Of a stretch of 64,000 nucleotides of DNA, positions 24,323-34,105 are shown one piece after another. The stretch comes from Flavobacterium akiainvivens (lineage in GTDB: Bacteria > Bacteroidota > Bacteroidia > Flavobacteriales > Flavobacteriaceae), in NCBI RefSeq assembly GCF_001278115.1, contig NZ_LIYD01000005.1:2517510-2581509 (forward strand). The letters are read 5' to 3'. Every line of letters begins with the position of its first letter. The stretch's first letter is position 1. The position numbers were made by a program, and so were the translations under genes. Below the pieces are notes generated by a model, which saw only the letters and a list, made by a program, of their open reading frames with translations, searched no databases and had not been told where the DNA came from.

Positions 24323-27300
24323 TTACCTCACCACATTAACCCATTGCCCTTTGGTCCTGCTCAGGTAGTTGTTGTCATACATGGCCTCGGCCTGTATGCC
24401 CGGCAGGTAGTAGCTGCCCGGGTAGCTGGCGTTGAGCAGTATCCTGAACGTTTTGGTTTCGTGCGCTTTGAGCGGGAAGTAAAAATTAGTCCTGTCATCA
24501 CGAATATCCGTATAATCCACGTTGTTCTCGGCATAGCTGCCAAAATCGGTAAAACGTGTATTTACAATCTCCCACCCTGACGGCACAATTTGCGTAAGCG
24601 CTATATTCTGCACATACTCATTCTTTTGGTTAGAAACCGTAACCTCAGCCACAAACTCGGTGCCCTGCGGCAGCTGAGACGGGTTAATAACCTTGCCGCT
24701 GCGGTCTTTAAACACAATATTGGTATGCAGGCCGCGCTCTTCGGCCATTTCCTGGCCCACAGGCAATATGCCGCTGTAAATAACCTTAACATACAGCGCC
24801 CCCTGCTTGTTGTTCTTAACCGTTACGGCATTATCTGTACTTACTTCAAGCGAACGGTCGGCAAAGCTCTTACCGGTTTTTATGGCTTCAGATTTTCCTT
24901 TAAAGGTGTAAGATGCATCAAGCCCTTTGCTTCCTGTGCCCTGTGCAAATTTGCTCATGGCATACAGGCTGTAGGCTGTAGTTTGCGTACTCATCCAGCT
25001 ATCGCCAGACATATCTTTAGCCAGCTTAACCGCCAGGTTCCAGGCCTGCTCCTTCTGCCCCAGCACTACAAGGGTTTCCAGCGCCATGGCACGGTTGCGC
25101 ACCGCCGAACCATAGTAGTAATAGTACTGCTCATTATAATCGTCTATAGTTGCCTTAGCCAGCATTTCGAGCCCCACATTCTTCTGGCCTGCCAGCGCAT
25201 AAGCTGCCGCCAGTCTTAAGCGTGCCTCGTTGCTGATGCCCCCCGTTTCGCGCAGGCGGTTCATGCTGCTCAGGTCGGCACTGCCGGCAAGGGCCAGCGT
25301 ATAAAGCCTGTATGCCTGTGCAATATCGTTACGGTAGCCGTTGTTGTAGCGCCAGTTGCGGGCCATGCGCTGCTGGTAGTTTATCCACTGGCGTTTGGCA
25401 TTCATAGGCAGGGCATAGCCTTTTTTCTCGGCCTCAACAAAAAAGTGCCCCACATAGCTTGAGCCCCAGTCGTCTGCCTGGGTGTTGCCCGGCCAGTAGC
25501 TAAAGCCACCATCACCCAGCTGAAACTGCCCCAGCCTTTGTATGGCTGCCTTTATATTGCCCTGTATTTTATTTTTGCGTGCGGCATCTATATCAGCTAT
25601 ATCAGCAAGGTATAATTGCGGGAACGCGCTGCTTGTGGTTTGCTCCAAACAACCGTGCGGGTACTGAATCAGGTAATCCAGCCTGCGGTTAAAATCAATG
25701 CTTGGGAAGCTCGAAATTTCAAGCTTCGCCTTGTTGGTACCGGCAACACCAAAGGCCGCCCAGTCTATTGTGGCGCTCTTACCGGCATCTATAATAACTT
25801 CTTTATAATTAGTGGTAACCGGGTTAGGGTTTACAATATCAAGCTCTACATCGTAGCTGGTTTTGGTACTGCCCGATGTTGCAATGACCGACACCTTGCC
25901 AATGCCCGTTGTACTGCCCACCTCAAGGTCAAAATACGCAATCTTTTCATCCGGGCGCGTAAAACTTACATTTTGCGATGCCGGGCCCACAATGCGGAAA
26001 CCGTTATTGGTCTTCACCTGTAGCGTTACGTTTTTCACGTTGTTTTCCATAGCAAACAGCGTTACCGGAAGCGTTATTTTCTCGCCCGGTGTGGCTTTCC
26101 GCGGAAGCGAAGACAGCACCATAAGCGGGCTGCGTACCGGCGTGGCTTTTTCGGCGCTGCCGTATGCTGCTAAATCTGTATTGGCAGCTACTACCATGGT
26201 ACGTACCGAACCGATGTACTGCGGCAGTTTAATATCGTGCACACGGGTTTGGCCTTTGCCAAGTGTATACGGCCCAAGGTAAATAACCACAGGCTTAAAG
26301 CGGTTGGCCTTTTTGGCATTGCCGCCGCCAAGGTCTTCATCGCCACCTATGCTAAACACCTGGTTTACCTTGCCGCCGTAAGCACCTATTACATCATCAT
26401 AAATATCCCACGTGCGCACGCCCAGGGCTTCTTTGGCATAAAAGGCATTCCATGCGTTTGGCGTTTTAAAGCGGGTAAGGTCCAGCAGGCCTTCGTCTAC
26501 CACGGCAATGGTATAGGTCATAGGCGTGCCGTTCTTTTCGCTGACTTTTACGGTGGTCTTAGTCTCCGGTTTCAGCACATCCGGCATAGCAATTACAGGT
26601 TCTAAAACCGTGCTTTTGTTTATTACCTCGACAGGCACAATACCGTATAGCCTTATAGGCGAATCATTTGCTGTTGTAGCGTGTGGTTGTATAAGCGTAA
26701 TGTAGATGTACACGTTGGGCGCCATTTTTTCCGTTACCGGGATGGTGAGCTGTGTTTCGCCTTTTTGCGTTTGCACCCAGTAGGTTTCCAGCACCTGCGT
26801 ACCGTTTTCTACCGATACCAGTGCACGCCCACCCTCTCCTGACGGAAAGGATACCACGGCTTTTTCGCCCACATTGTATTTCTCTTTATCGGTTTTAAAG
26901 ACCAGCATGGCTGCGTCTTCGCCACCGCTGTTTTTAGAGCGCGCGCTCCAGTAAGGGTAATCTATATACACGGTTTGCCCGGCCGAGTGCCCTCCATCTA
27001 CATCGGTAGCACGCACAAGGTAGCGGCCCCACTCATTTTCTTCGGTTTTAAAGTTAACGTTGGCCTTACCGCTGCCATCAGTTGTAACCTGAAAGGTACG
27101 GTAAGGCGTATTAGCCAATGCCGTGTTATAGGCCGATGAGTTGCCGTGAGAGGCATCCCACCACCAGCTCCACTGCACTTTGTATACTTTAACCTCTACT
27201 ACGCGGCCGGCGCGGGCTTTGCCTTTTTCGTCTACCGTGGCAATGTCAAACTTTTGGTTCTTGCCGGTTTCCAGCATACCATACTTATTGCCTTCCGGTG

Positions 27301-29839
27301 CGCGAACGCCCACGTAGGTATCATAAGGCGAATAGGTAGCCGTAACCACATCGGTACTAAAGTCGCCGCCTTTTTCATAAGCCTTGGTAATAATAGCTGC
27401 CTTAAGCATACCCGGTGCGCGGGTTTCCAGCTGCGGGTCGAGTGTTACCTGTGCCACACCATTATCGTTTACTACACCGCTAAATATATTTATTTCCTCA
27501 GTGCTAAAATCCTGCGCGGGGTCTTCAAACACAAAGTTTTTATAACCTTTAAACTCGTTGGCCTGCATCATAAACTTGGCCTGCATTTCTACCTTAAGCC
27601 CTTTGGCAATAGCGCCGTGCAGCCACGTTACCTCAACACTGCCTTTGTTTTGGCTGGCAGCATAAATGGTTTTACCGTCAAAGCTGTTTTTTATCTTGAG
27701 CCTGTTGGGCTTAATGGTTTCTATCTTGATGGTTTTGTAGAAATGCGCCCCACCTACCGATACCCGCGCCTCCCAGTTACCTGTAGGTGCAGAGGCCAGC
27801 GTAGGCACAATAAACTTGTAGTGGTTTTTAGGGTCATAGCCCTGCACGGTTTGGAATACTGCCTTGCCGTTAGGGTCGCTAAGGCGTAGTTTTATAGGGT
27901 GCGAATCGGGCAGTTTAGCCGCCCTGTCGTTCAGGATAAACCCGATGAACAACGTATCGCCCGGCCTCCAAACGCCGCGTTCGCCATAAATGTAGCCCTT
28001 AAGCCCGCGTTGCAGCTTGGTGCCGTCCACCTCAAAGTTTGAGACCGACTGCGCCGTGCCGTCCTGCAGTTTTACATAGGTGGTATTTTTATCTTTTTTT
28101 ATGATGGCAAAAAACGCCTCCTCATCGGTACTGATGTTCACAATACCCTGTGCATTGGTTTGCGCTGTTGCCACTTTTTGCCTTTGGTAGGTAAACAATT
28201 CCACACTGGCACCTGCCACGGGCTGCGTGGTGGTTATGCTTGTTACCGCGAAGAAATAGGTATCGTTACCGCCTTTTTTGGCAATCACACCCAGGTCGCT
28301 GGCCAGCACGTTTGTGGCTATTTTACGGTCATAATAATAGCTGCTTGTGCACGGGTTGTCGCGCTCGCTCCAGTTATAATCATACGGATAGTAGTCGTAA
28401 TACTCGTCGTCGTATGTTTCATAGTCATACTCCCCGGCATAGTCTTCGCGCTCCTCCACCTCATCAAGATCGGTACCCGGATCGTCTTCTACTTTTACAT
28501 CGCCGCATTTGTATAGGGAATACGCTTTTTTAGCCGTAATCTCAAGCCTGTAAATAGCGCCCGGTTCGGGGCTTATAATGGTAGAAAGGTCTATGGCATA
28601 GGCATTCCACTTGCCGTAGTTTAGCATTTTATCGGTATTGAGCTCCAGGGTTTTCATAGCTACAGGCTTGGCTACTTTTCGCAGGCTGTAGCTGCCGTTT
28701 AGCGTGTTATCCTGAAGGAACTGCATTACGTTATTCTCAAAAATGCGGTATACCTTAACATCAACCTTAGCCAGGTTTACGGCCTCAAAGTTTATTTTCA
28801 GGTTGCTGGATGCCGGCAGTATAGTACCGCTTTTTATAAAGCGCACCTCGGGCTTCAACTGCTCAAAAGCTATTTTTTGCGTCCAGGTGTCCTTGGTTTT
28901 ATAACCATCGGCGCTTTCAATCCCCTGGAATACCTCTACAAGGAAATCGCCGTTAACCGGCTCCGGGAAAAACACTTTAAGCAGGTTACCCTCAGTAGCA
29001 AAAGTCAGCCCCGTGGCATTTTCTATAGCAACAAGCCCTGCAAAATTCTGGTCTTTGCGCAGCGGGTCGCTAAAGTTTATCAGCAGCGTTTGGTTGTCTT
29101 CGGGCTGAGGCTCTACGCTTATCACTTTAAAATTATCCTTGCCGGGCACAATAAATTCCTCTGTACCCTTTCGGTCAATATCATACGGGTTGCCGTCCCA
29201 GCTTATTTTCACCTTGCTGTCAGCCACTTTGCGCTGAATGCTGTCTATAATAAAGCTGAACTGTGCGTTTGTACCCGTGCCGCTAAAACGTACAGGTAGC
29301 TTGCGGCCGTCCTGCTCAGCTGTAACCAGCTTGCGGGCAACGGCAACATCAAGCTTGTCGCTGGCTTTTAGCGTACCGTTAAGGTACTGCCAGTCGCGGC
29401 TGTAGCTTTGCAAATCAGTTGCCTGCACCATAAAATCCTGGCGTATGGTTTTTACACGGAAATTAAAATCCTCAAGCCCTTTTGGTGTTTTTATAAATTT
29501 TGAAAGGTGTAGCGTTACACGGTATTCTTTATCGCTATCCAGCGGCTCAGACGGCTTAAAGGCAATGATATTGCCCTGCTGGTACACCACCTTACCTTTT
29601 ACCGATGGCGATATACTAAAATACTCCTTATCAAGCTCCTGCCCGGGCACCCATTCTTTTTTAGAAATAGCAAGCCCCACCTGAATATCAGAATTTGAGG
29701 AAATAATGCCGGACGAAAAACTGGTGATAAATTCTTTGAATTGTGCAAAAACAGAGTCGAAATCTTTGCCTGATTTGGTGCACGAATGCAGTGCCACGGT
29801 AACGGCTACAAGGCATAGCCACAGCCTGAGGGTTTTCAT
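24323..29839 (-). CDS. Bacterial alpha-2-macroglobulin family lipoprotein
   Basis: A 1838-residue protease-trapping protein of the periplasm. Lipobox LHSC (C20) anchors it. It has the bacterial-type chain of macroglobulin domains, a thioester motif CLEQ with C1397, and the terpenoid-cyclase-like thioester domain around it (GDGGFSYWPGNTQADDW), then a receptor-binding-like domain. The thioester would covalently trap incoming proteases, protecting the cell, particularly when PbpC repairs envelope damage. An unusual Asp/Glu/Tyr-rich stretch (residues about 446-495, with YDDEYYDYYPYDYNWS) interrupts an early domain and ends near a cysteine. Another possibility is binding of metal or protease by this acidic loop, which is not testable here. 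The gene probably follows tadA by about 140 bases. Confidence 0.95.
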   Translation of the reverse strand: MKTLRLWLCLVAVTVALHSCTKSGKDFDSVFAQFKEFITSFSSGIISSNSDIQVGLAISKKEWVPGQELDKEYFSISPSVKGKVVYQQGNIIAFKPSEPLDSDKEYRVTLHLSKFIKTPKGLEDFNFRVKTIRQDFMVQATDLQSYSRDWQYLNGTLKASDKLDVAVARKLVTAEQDGRKLPVRFSGTGTNAQFSFIIDSIQRKVADSKVKISWDGNPYDIDRKGTEEFIVPGKDNFKVISVEPQPEDNQTLLINFSDPLRKDQNFAGLVAIENATGLTFATEGNLLKVFFPEPVNGDFLVEVFQGIESADGYKTKDTWTQKIAFEQLKPEVRFIKSGTILPASSNLKINFEAVNLAKVDVKVYRIFENNVMQFLQDNTLNGSYSLRKVAKPVAMKTLELNTDKMLNYGKWNAYAIDLSTIISPEPGAIYRLEITAKKAYSLYKCGDVKVEDDPGTDLDEVEEREDYAGEYDYETYDDEYYDYYPYDYNWSERDNPCTSSYYYDRKIATNVLASDLGVIAKKGGNDTYFFAVTSITTTQPVAGASVELFTYQRQKVATAQTNAQGIVNISTDEEAFFAIIKKDKNTTYVKLQDGTAQSVSNFEVDGTKLQRGLKGYIYGERGVWRPGDTLFIGFILNDRAAKLPDSHPIKLRLSDPNGKAVFQTVQGYDPKNHYKFIVPTLASAPTGNWEARVSVGGAHFYKTIKIETIKPNRLKIKNSFDGKTIYAASQNKGSVEVTWLHGAIAKGLKVEMQAKFMMQANEFKGYKNFVFEDPAQDFSTEEINIFSGVVNDNGVAQVTLDPQLETRAPGMLKAAIITKAYEKGGDFSTDVVTATYSPYDTYVGVRAPEGNKYGMLETGKNQKFDIATVDEKGKARAGRVVEVKVYKVQWSWWWDASHGNSSAYNTALANTPYRTFQVTTDGSGKANVNFKTEENEWGRYLVRATDVDGGHSAGQTVYIDYPYWSARSKNSGGEDAAMLVFKTDKEKYNVGEKAVVSFPSGEGGRALVSVENGTQVLETYWVQTQKGETQLTIPVTEKMAPNVYIYITLIQPHATTANDSPIRLYGIVPVEVINKSTVLEPVIAMPDVLKPETKTTVKVSEKNGTPMTYTIAVVDEGLLDLTRFKTPNAWNAFYAKEALGVRTWDIYDDVIGAYGGKVNQVFSIGGDEDLGGGNAKKANRFKPVVIYLGPYTLGKGQTRVHDIKLPQYIGSVRTMVVAANTDLAAYGSAEKATPVRSPLMVLSSLPRKATPGEKITLPVTLFAMENNVKNVTLQVKTNNGFRIVGPASQNVSFTRPDEKIAYFDLEVGSTTGIGKVSVIATSGSTKTSYDVELDIVNPNPVTTNYKEVIIDAGKSATIDWAAFGVAGTNKAKLEISSFPSIDFNRRLDYLIQYPHGCLEQTTSSAFPQLYLADIADIDAARKNKIQGNIKAAIQRLGQFQLGDGGFSYWPGNTQADDWGSSYVGHFFVEAEKKGYALPMNAKRQWINYQQRMARNWRYNNGYRNDIAQAYRLYTLALAGSADLSSMNRLRETGGISNEARLRLAAAYALAGQKNVGLEMLAKATIDDYNEQYYYYYGSAVRNRAMALETLVVLGQKEQAWNLAVKLAKDMSGDSWMSTQTTAYSLYAMSKFAQGTGSKGLDASYTFKGKSEAIKTGKSFADRSLEVSTDNAVTVKNNKQGALYVKVIYSGILPVGQEMAEERGLHTNIVFKDRSGKVINPSQLPQGTEFVAEVTVSNQKNEYVQNIALTQIVPSGWEIVNTRFTDFGSYAENNVDYTDIRDDRTNFYFPLKAHETKTFRILLNASYPGSYYLPGIQAEAMYDNNYLSRTKGQWVNVVR

Positions 29840-29979
29840 GGTATTGGATTGGTTAGGTTATCGAAAACGTGTTAAAAAGCGAGCTGTACTTTTCGCTATA
29901 ACTAACAATATCTTACAAATATTGCAATAAATGAAAGAAATATATTTAAAATTTTCTTAAGAAATAACCCAACTGAAAA

Positions 29980-30423
29980 TCAGCGCCTTCTTTGCTGAAA
30001 AAACGTTTTCATTAAACTACTGCATTCTTCTGCCATTACACCCGTAACCACTTCGGTTTTAGGATGCAGCTTACCCCCCATGGCACGGTAGCCGCGGTGG
30101 TCATCTGCCGCGCCATATACCACTTTAGACACCTGGCTCCAGTAGAGCGCACCGGCACACATCTGGCACGGCTCAAGCGTAACATAAAGCGTGCAGCCTG
30201 TTAGGTATTTACCACCAAGAAAGTTTGCCGCAGCGGTTATGGCCTGCATTTCGGCATGGGCAGTAACATCGGTAAGCATTTCGGTAAGGTTGTGCCCGCG
30301 GGCAATTACCTTGTCGTTTACCACAACCACCACGCCAACGGGTATTTCGCCCTTTTCAAAGGCTATATGCGCCTCGTTGAGCGCTTTTTTCATGAAATAC
30401 TCGTGGGTAAAAATGTTTTCCAT
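29980..30423 (-). CDS. tadA: Nucleoside/tRNA adenosine deaminase
   Basis: A zinc-dependent deaminase that converts adenosine 34 to inosine in tRNA-Arg(ACG). The 147-residue protein has H56-A-E58 (metal and proton shuttle) and PCQMC (C86, C89), the complete cytidine-deaminase signature. The GHNLTEMLTDVTAHAEM and KVVYGAADDHRGYRA blocks are typical of the TadA-type deaminases in Bacteroidota. Guanine deaminase is the close alternative. It lies 22 bases downstream of the DUF2797 gene and may be co-transcribed with it. Confidence 0.88.
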   Translation of the reverse strand: MENIFTHEYFMKKALNEAHIAFEKGEIPVGVVVVVNDKVIARGHNLTEMLTDVTAHAEMQAITAAANFLGGKYLTGCTLYVTLEPCQMCAGALYWSQVSKVVYGAADDHRGYRAMGGKLHPKTEVVTGVMAEECSSLMKTFFQQRRR

Positions 30424-30445
30424 ACTATAAAAGATTGGCCTGTAA

Positions 30446-31240
30446 TTAAACAGCTATACTCACTACAAATCCCTCAAAAGAGCGCACATTCATAACCGTG
30501 CCGTCTTCAAAAATAAGGTACTGCCCTTTTATACCCATCAGCTTACCGCTGTAAAAAGGTGTAGTGCTAAGGTTTAGGCTGCTTATTTTTTTAGGATATT
30601 CCAGCACCGGGTATTCCAGCGTGTACAACTTTTCGGGCGTGGTTTCAAAATAGGGCTGTACCTCAGCAGGAAGCAGCGAGGCTACTTCGTTTCGGCGGGC
30701 AATAAGGTCAATAACTGCCACATCATTAAGCAGCATTTTTTTCCAGTTAATCTTGTCGCTAAAATGGGCTTTAAGCGCTACTTCGGTAATACCGGCCAGG
30801 TAACGGTTAGGCACTTCAACAAGTGGAGTGGCAAAGCTGGCACCCTGGTCTATCCAGCGGGTGGGCACCTGTGTTTTTCGGGTTACCCCCACCTTCATAT
30901 CGCTACTTGAGGCCAGGTACACCACATGGGGCTGTACCTGTACTTTTGTTTCATACTCCAGGTCGCGGTCGGCAATGCCCAGGTGGGCTGTACTTAACTC
31001 GGGGCGCATAATCCAGTCGCCTGCCGCAGGGCTGCTATAAAAGCAATCATAGCAAAAACCATTGCGGTAAATTTTCTTCTTTTTGCCGCAGTTAAGGCAC
31101 TTATATCCTAAAAAATTAATCTCAAGGGGCTGGCCCAGCAGCTGGTTCATGTGTATAAAACTATCCTCAAAAACAAGGTAATACTGTATGGGTGCACCGG
31201 CCTGGGTTTGCATTTTTGTTAAAACGCCTTCGTACTGCAT
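30446..31240 (-). CDS. DUF2797 domain protein
   Basis: A 264-residue protein of the DUF2797 family, widespread in Bacteroidota and Actinobacteria, function unknown. A zinc-binding region with C48, C51 (CLNC) and C63, C66 (CYDC) occupies residues 47-67. A following domain (VVYLASSSDMKVGVTRKTQVPTRWIDQGA, about 107-135) resembles the core of GIY-YIG nucleases, and has an Arg at the usual position. Nucleic-acid binding or cleavage is an inference from that resemblance. It faces the GH3 gene divergently across 41 bases and precedes tadA on the same strand. Confidence 0.85.
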   Translation of the reverse strand: MQYEGVLTKMQTQAGAPIQYYLVFEDSFIHMNQLLGQPLEINFLGYKCLNCGKKKKIYRNGFCYDCFYSSPAAGDWIMRPELSTAHLGIADRDLEYETKVQVQPHVVYLASSSDMKVGVTRKTQVPTRWIDQGASFATPLVEVPNRYLAGITEVALKAHFSDKINWKKMLLNDVAVIDLIARRNEVASLLPAEVQPYFETTPEKLYTLEYPVLEYPKKISSLNLSTTPFYSGKLMGIKGQYLIFEDGTVMNVRSFEGFVVSIAV

Positions 31241-31281
31241 AGAAATTTACTATATTTAGGGCAATAAAGATACTATAATTT

Positions 31282-32811
31282 ATGGCATTGCCCATTATTA
31301 ATTCTATAGCATCGTGGTTCCTTAAAAAGCGGATACACGATATGGAACTGTTCTTAAAGTACCCTAACGAGGTGCAGGAAGAACTGCTTCACAACCTTAT
31401 AAACACAGCCGAATACACTGCCTTTGGCAGGAAATACGACTTTTCGTCCATTAGCAATTACCGCACCTTTGCAGAGCGTGTTCCGGTATCTACCTACGAA
31501 GACCTGGAGCACCTTATTGAGCAAACCCGCCGCGGCGAGCAAAACGTGATTTGGCCTACCCCCATTAAATGGTTTGCCAAATCAAGCGGCACTACTAATG
31601 CCAAGAGCAAGTTTATTCCGGTAAGTGCCGATGCGCTGGAGAACTGCCACTACAAGGCCAGTAAAGACCTGCTGTGCCTGTACCTGAACAATAACGAAGA
31701 CAGCCAGCTTTTTACCGGCAAATCATTACGCCTGGGCGGAAGCAAGCAGCTGTATGAAGACAACAACACCTTTTTTGGCGACCTTTCGGCCATACTGATA
31801 GACAATATGCCCTTTTGGGCCGAGTTTAGCAGCACCCCAAGCAACCGCGTGTCGCTTATGGGTGAATGGGAAACCAAGCTGGCCGCCATTGTGCAGGAAA
31901 CCGTGCATGAAAACGTTACAAGCTTTGCAGGCGTGCCCAGCTGGATGATGGTACTCCTGAACCGCGCCCTGGAAGAAACCGGCAAGACAAACCTGCTGGA
32001 GCTGTGGCCCAACCTTGAGGTGTATTTTCACGGTGGGGTAAGCTTTGAGCCGTATCGCGAGCAGTATAAGAAGATACTGCCCAAAGCCGACTTTAAGTAC
32101 TACGAAATATACAACGCCAGCGAAGGCTTTTTTGCCATACAGGACAGCAACGACAGCAATGAGCTGCTCCTGATGCTGGACTACGGTATTTTCTATGAAT
32201 TTATCCCTATGGATACCTTTGGCACTACCAACCAGCGCGTTATACCGCTTAGCGAGGTAGAGCTCAATAGGAACTATGCCGTGGTCATTACCACAAACGG
32301 CGGCCTGTGGCGCTACATGATAGGCGATACCGTTCGTTTTACATCGCTTAAGCCGCATCGCATTAAGGTTAGCGGCCGTACCAAGCACCATATTAATGTT
32401 TTTGGCGAAGAATTAATGGTTGAAAATACCGATACCGCCATAGCCCGCACCTGCGAAATTACCGGCGCGGAGGTTATTGACTATACCGTAGCCCCCGTAT
32501 TTATGGATGGTAAGGAAAAAGGCGCCCACGAGTGGATGGTAGAATTTAAGTCGGTACCTGTGGATGTAGAGCATTTCCGTAAAACACTTGATGAAACCCT
32601 GCAAAGCCTTAATTCTGACTATGAAGCCAAGCGATATAATAACATGACGCTTAACCCACTGGTGCTTAACGTGGCACGCCCCAAACTGTTTTATGACTGG
32701 CTCAAAGAGCAGGATAAACTGGGAGGGCAGCACAAAATCCCGCGCCTTAGTAACGAACGCCATTACCTGCAACAGCTTAAGGATATGCAGCAGGCGGGCA
32801 GCGTGGTATAA
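31282..32811 (+). CDS. GH3 auxin-responsive promoter family protein
   Basis: A 509-residue acyl-adenylate/amido-synthetase-like protein named after plant GH3 enzymes, which conjugate acyl acids to amino acids. The phosphate-binding loop FAKSSGTTNAKSKFIP (about residues 97-112) is the ANL-superfamily P-loop-like motif, with EIYNASEGFFAIQ and a C-terminal hinge region with RIKVSGRTKHHINVFGEELM. These fit the family; the bacterial substrate is unknown. Length is normal. It stands alone downstream of a divergent promoter region and is followed by a small lipoprotein gene. Confidence 0.92.
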   Translation: MALPIINSIASWFLKKRIHDMELFLKYPNEVQEELLHNLINTAEYTAFGRKYDFSSISNYRTFAERVPVSTYEDLEHLIEQTRRGEQNVIWPTPIKWFAKSSGTTNAKSKFIPVSADALENCHYKASKDLLCLYLNNNEDSQLFTGKSLRLGGSKQLYEDNNTFFGDLSAILIDNMPFWAEFSSTPSNRVSLMGEWETKLAAIVQETVHENVTSFAGVPSWMMVLLNRALEETGKTNLLELWPNLEVYFHGGVSFEPYREQYKKILPKADFKYYEIYNASEGFFAIQDSNDSNELLLMLDYGIFYEFIPMDTFGTTNQRVIPLSEVELNRNYAVVITTNGGLWRYMIGDTVRFTSLKPHRIKVSGRTKHHINVFGEELMVENTDTAIARTCEITGAEVIDYTVAPVFMDGKEKGAHEWMVEFKSVPVDVEHFRKTLDETLQSLNSDYEAKRYNNMTLNPLVLNVARPKLFYDWLKEQDKLGGQHKIPRLSNERHYLQQLKDMQQAGSVV

Positions 32812-32895
32812 ACTTTAACATTCAAATTTACAACACGTTACACGCTTTGGCATTGCATTTGCTTATTACTGGGCACTAACGGATTAATAAGCAAG

Positions 32896-33054
32896 ATGAT
32901 GAAGATGATTTTTATGAAGAGGAACTTACTGCTAATTGGTGCTGCAACATTACTACTGGCCTCATGCTCAACAAGGCCGCGCTATGGTTGCCGTGGCGGC
33001 CGCTGCATAGTAGAGTCGCAAAAAACAACACCTGCCGTTAAGGCAAACTCATAA
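32896..33054 (+). CDS. Very small Arg/Cys-rich lipoprotein
   Basis: A 52-codon frame too short for many gene finders. It starts with ATG at 32896 (in-frame alternatives at 32899, 32905 and 32914), has a hydrophobic signal and lipobox LLASC (C24 by the first start), and a short tail STRPRYGCRGGRC with three basic residues around two cysteines, then a hydrophilic end. A strong hairpin terminator at 33055 immediately follows the stop codon, which supports a real transcript. The lipobox and terminator are seen directly; function is unknown. The MKRNLLL start gives the most typical signal peptide. Confidence 0.65.
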   Translation: MMKMIFMKRNLLLIGAATLLLASCSTRPRYGCRGGRCIVESQKTTPAVKANS

Positions 33055-33082
33055 AAAAGGCCGTCACGTGACGGCCTTTTTC
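33055..33082. terminator. Bidirectional terminator, fully palindromic stem
   Basis: AGGCCGTCACGTGACGGCCT is a perfect palindrome with A-runs before and T-runs after. It ends the small lipoprotein gene and the DUF3078 gene from both sides. Confidence 0.9.
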
Positions 33083-33106
33083 TATAGCAAATATACAATA
33101 ATCTAC

Positions 33107-34057
33107 TCAGAATGTGTAACTTAACCCTACACCCACCATTTGCTTAAGCTGCATTTTAGGGCCTACCTGCACTACTTCACCGGCTACTTCTTCAGTGGCT
33201 TTAATATCGTCGTCATAAATTATGTGGGCACCAATATTAGCCCTAACATACTCATTAACAGTCATATCAAGGCTAAACTGAAAATCAACATCTATATTAC
33301 CAAAATTATTGAGGTAATCCGTATACAGCGTAGTACGCTGGTCGAGCATTATGTTCTTGAAAACCTGTCGTTTAAACTGGTTGGTAAGCAGTATACCCAA
33401 TTCCGTACGGGTCTTTTTACCGTTAACCAATACGTTTCCGTCGGCATCAAGTATAGCCTTTTGTACACCAAAAGACCCCTTATCGGCAAGCATCTGGTTT
33501 AATACCAACGTGGTCTTATCCGTTAACGGAGAGAAATAAGCCGTGAGTCCCAGGTCTTTACGATTATATTCACCACCAATACCCAGGAAAATATAAGCCG
33601 GTGCAAAAGGGCCTGATATTTCGGTTTCGGTATTCGGATAACTGTAACCGTTTGCAAACTGGGTGGTAAAAGTAAATTTAGCGCTGTAAAACCAGTTGGT
33701 TACACTGTCTTTACGGTAACCAAAAGTAGAGTTAAACTGAAACTGGTCATCCGTTTTACGCACTTCCTGGCCTTCCTGGCTGTTAAGTCCATACCTGAAT
33801 ATCAACTCGTTATGCCAGTTAACATTCTTTTTGCTGTACTTGCGCACAAAGTTACCCTTAGCCAGTAACGATACCGAGTTGTTACCACCCACACTCCAGT
33901 TTACAAAGGCTATCTCGTTAATATCGAGGCCTATGCGGTTAGTGCGCTCCCAGTAGCTAATACTATCGGGCAACGTGGTGGTTATAAGCACCTGTGCATG
34001 AGTTATTTGAGAGGTTGCAATAAAAAGTAAGGCAATTAAGGCGGCTCTTAATTTCAT
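33107..34057 (-). CDS. DUF3078 outer membrane protein
   Basis: A 316-residue exported protein of the DUF3078 family in Bacteroidota. Signal peptide: MKLRAALIALLFIATSQITHAQ. The mature part has amphipathic strands with aromatic ends (GLDINEIAFVNWSVGGNNSVSLLAKG, ELIFRYGLNSQEG, MVGVGLSYTF at the C-terminus), which is the pattern of an outer-membrane barrel ending in F. Known members are uncharacterised. It ends near dxs on the same strand with a space of about 50 bases upstream, where dxs stops, so co-transcription with dxs is possible. Confidence 0.85.
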   Translation of the reverse strand: MKLRAALIALLFIATSQITHAQVLITTTLPDSISYWERTNRIGLDINEIAFVNWSVGGNNSVSLLAKGNFVRKYSKKNVNWHNELIFRYGLNSQEGQEVRKTDDQFQFNSTFGYRKDSVTNWFYSAKFTFTTQFANGYSYPNTETEISGPFAPAYIFLGIGGEYNRKDLGLTAYFSPLTDKTTLVLNQMLADKGSFGVQKAILDADGNVLVNGKKTRTELGILLTNQFKRQVFKNIMLDQRTTLYTDYLNNFGNIDVDFQFSLDMTVNEYVRANIGAHIIYDDDIKATEEVAGEVVQVGPKMQLKQMVGVGLSYTF

Positions 34058-34105
34058 GTAACGTGTTCTTTTAGATGGGAAAAACGCCTACAAAAGTCGG
34101 CAATT

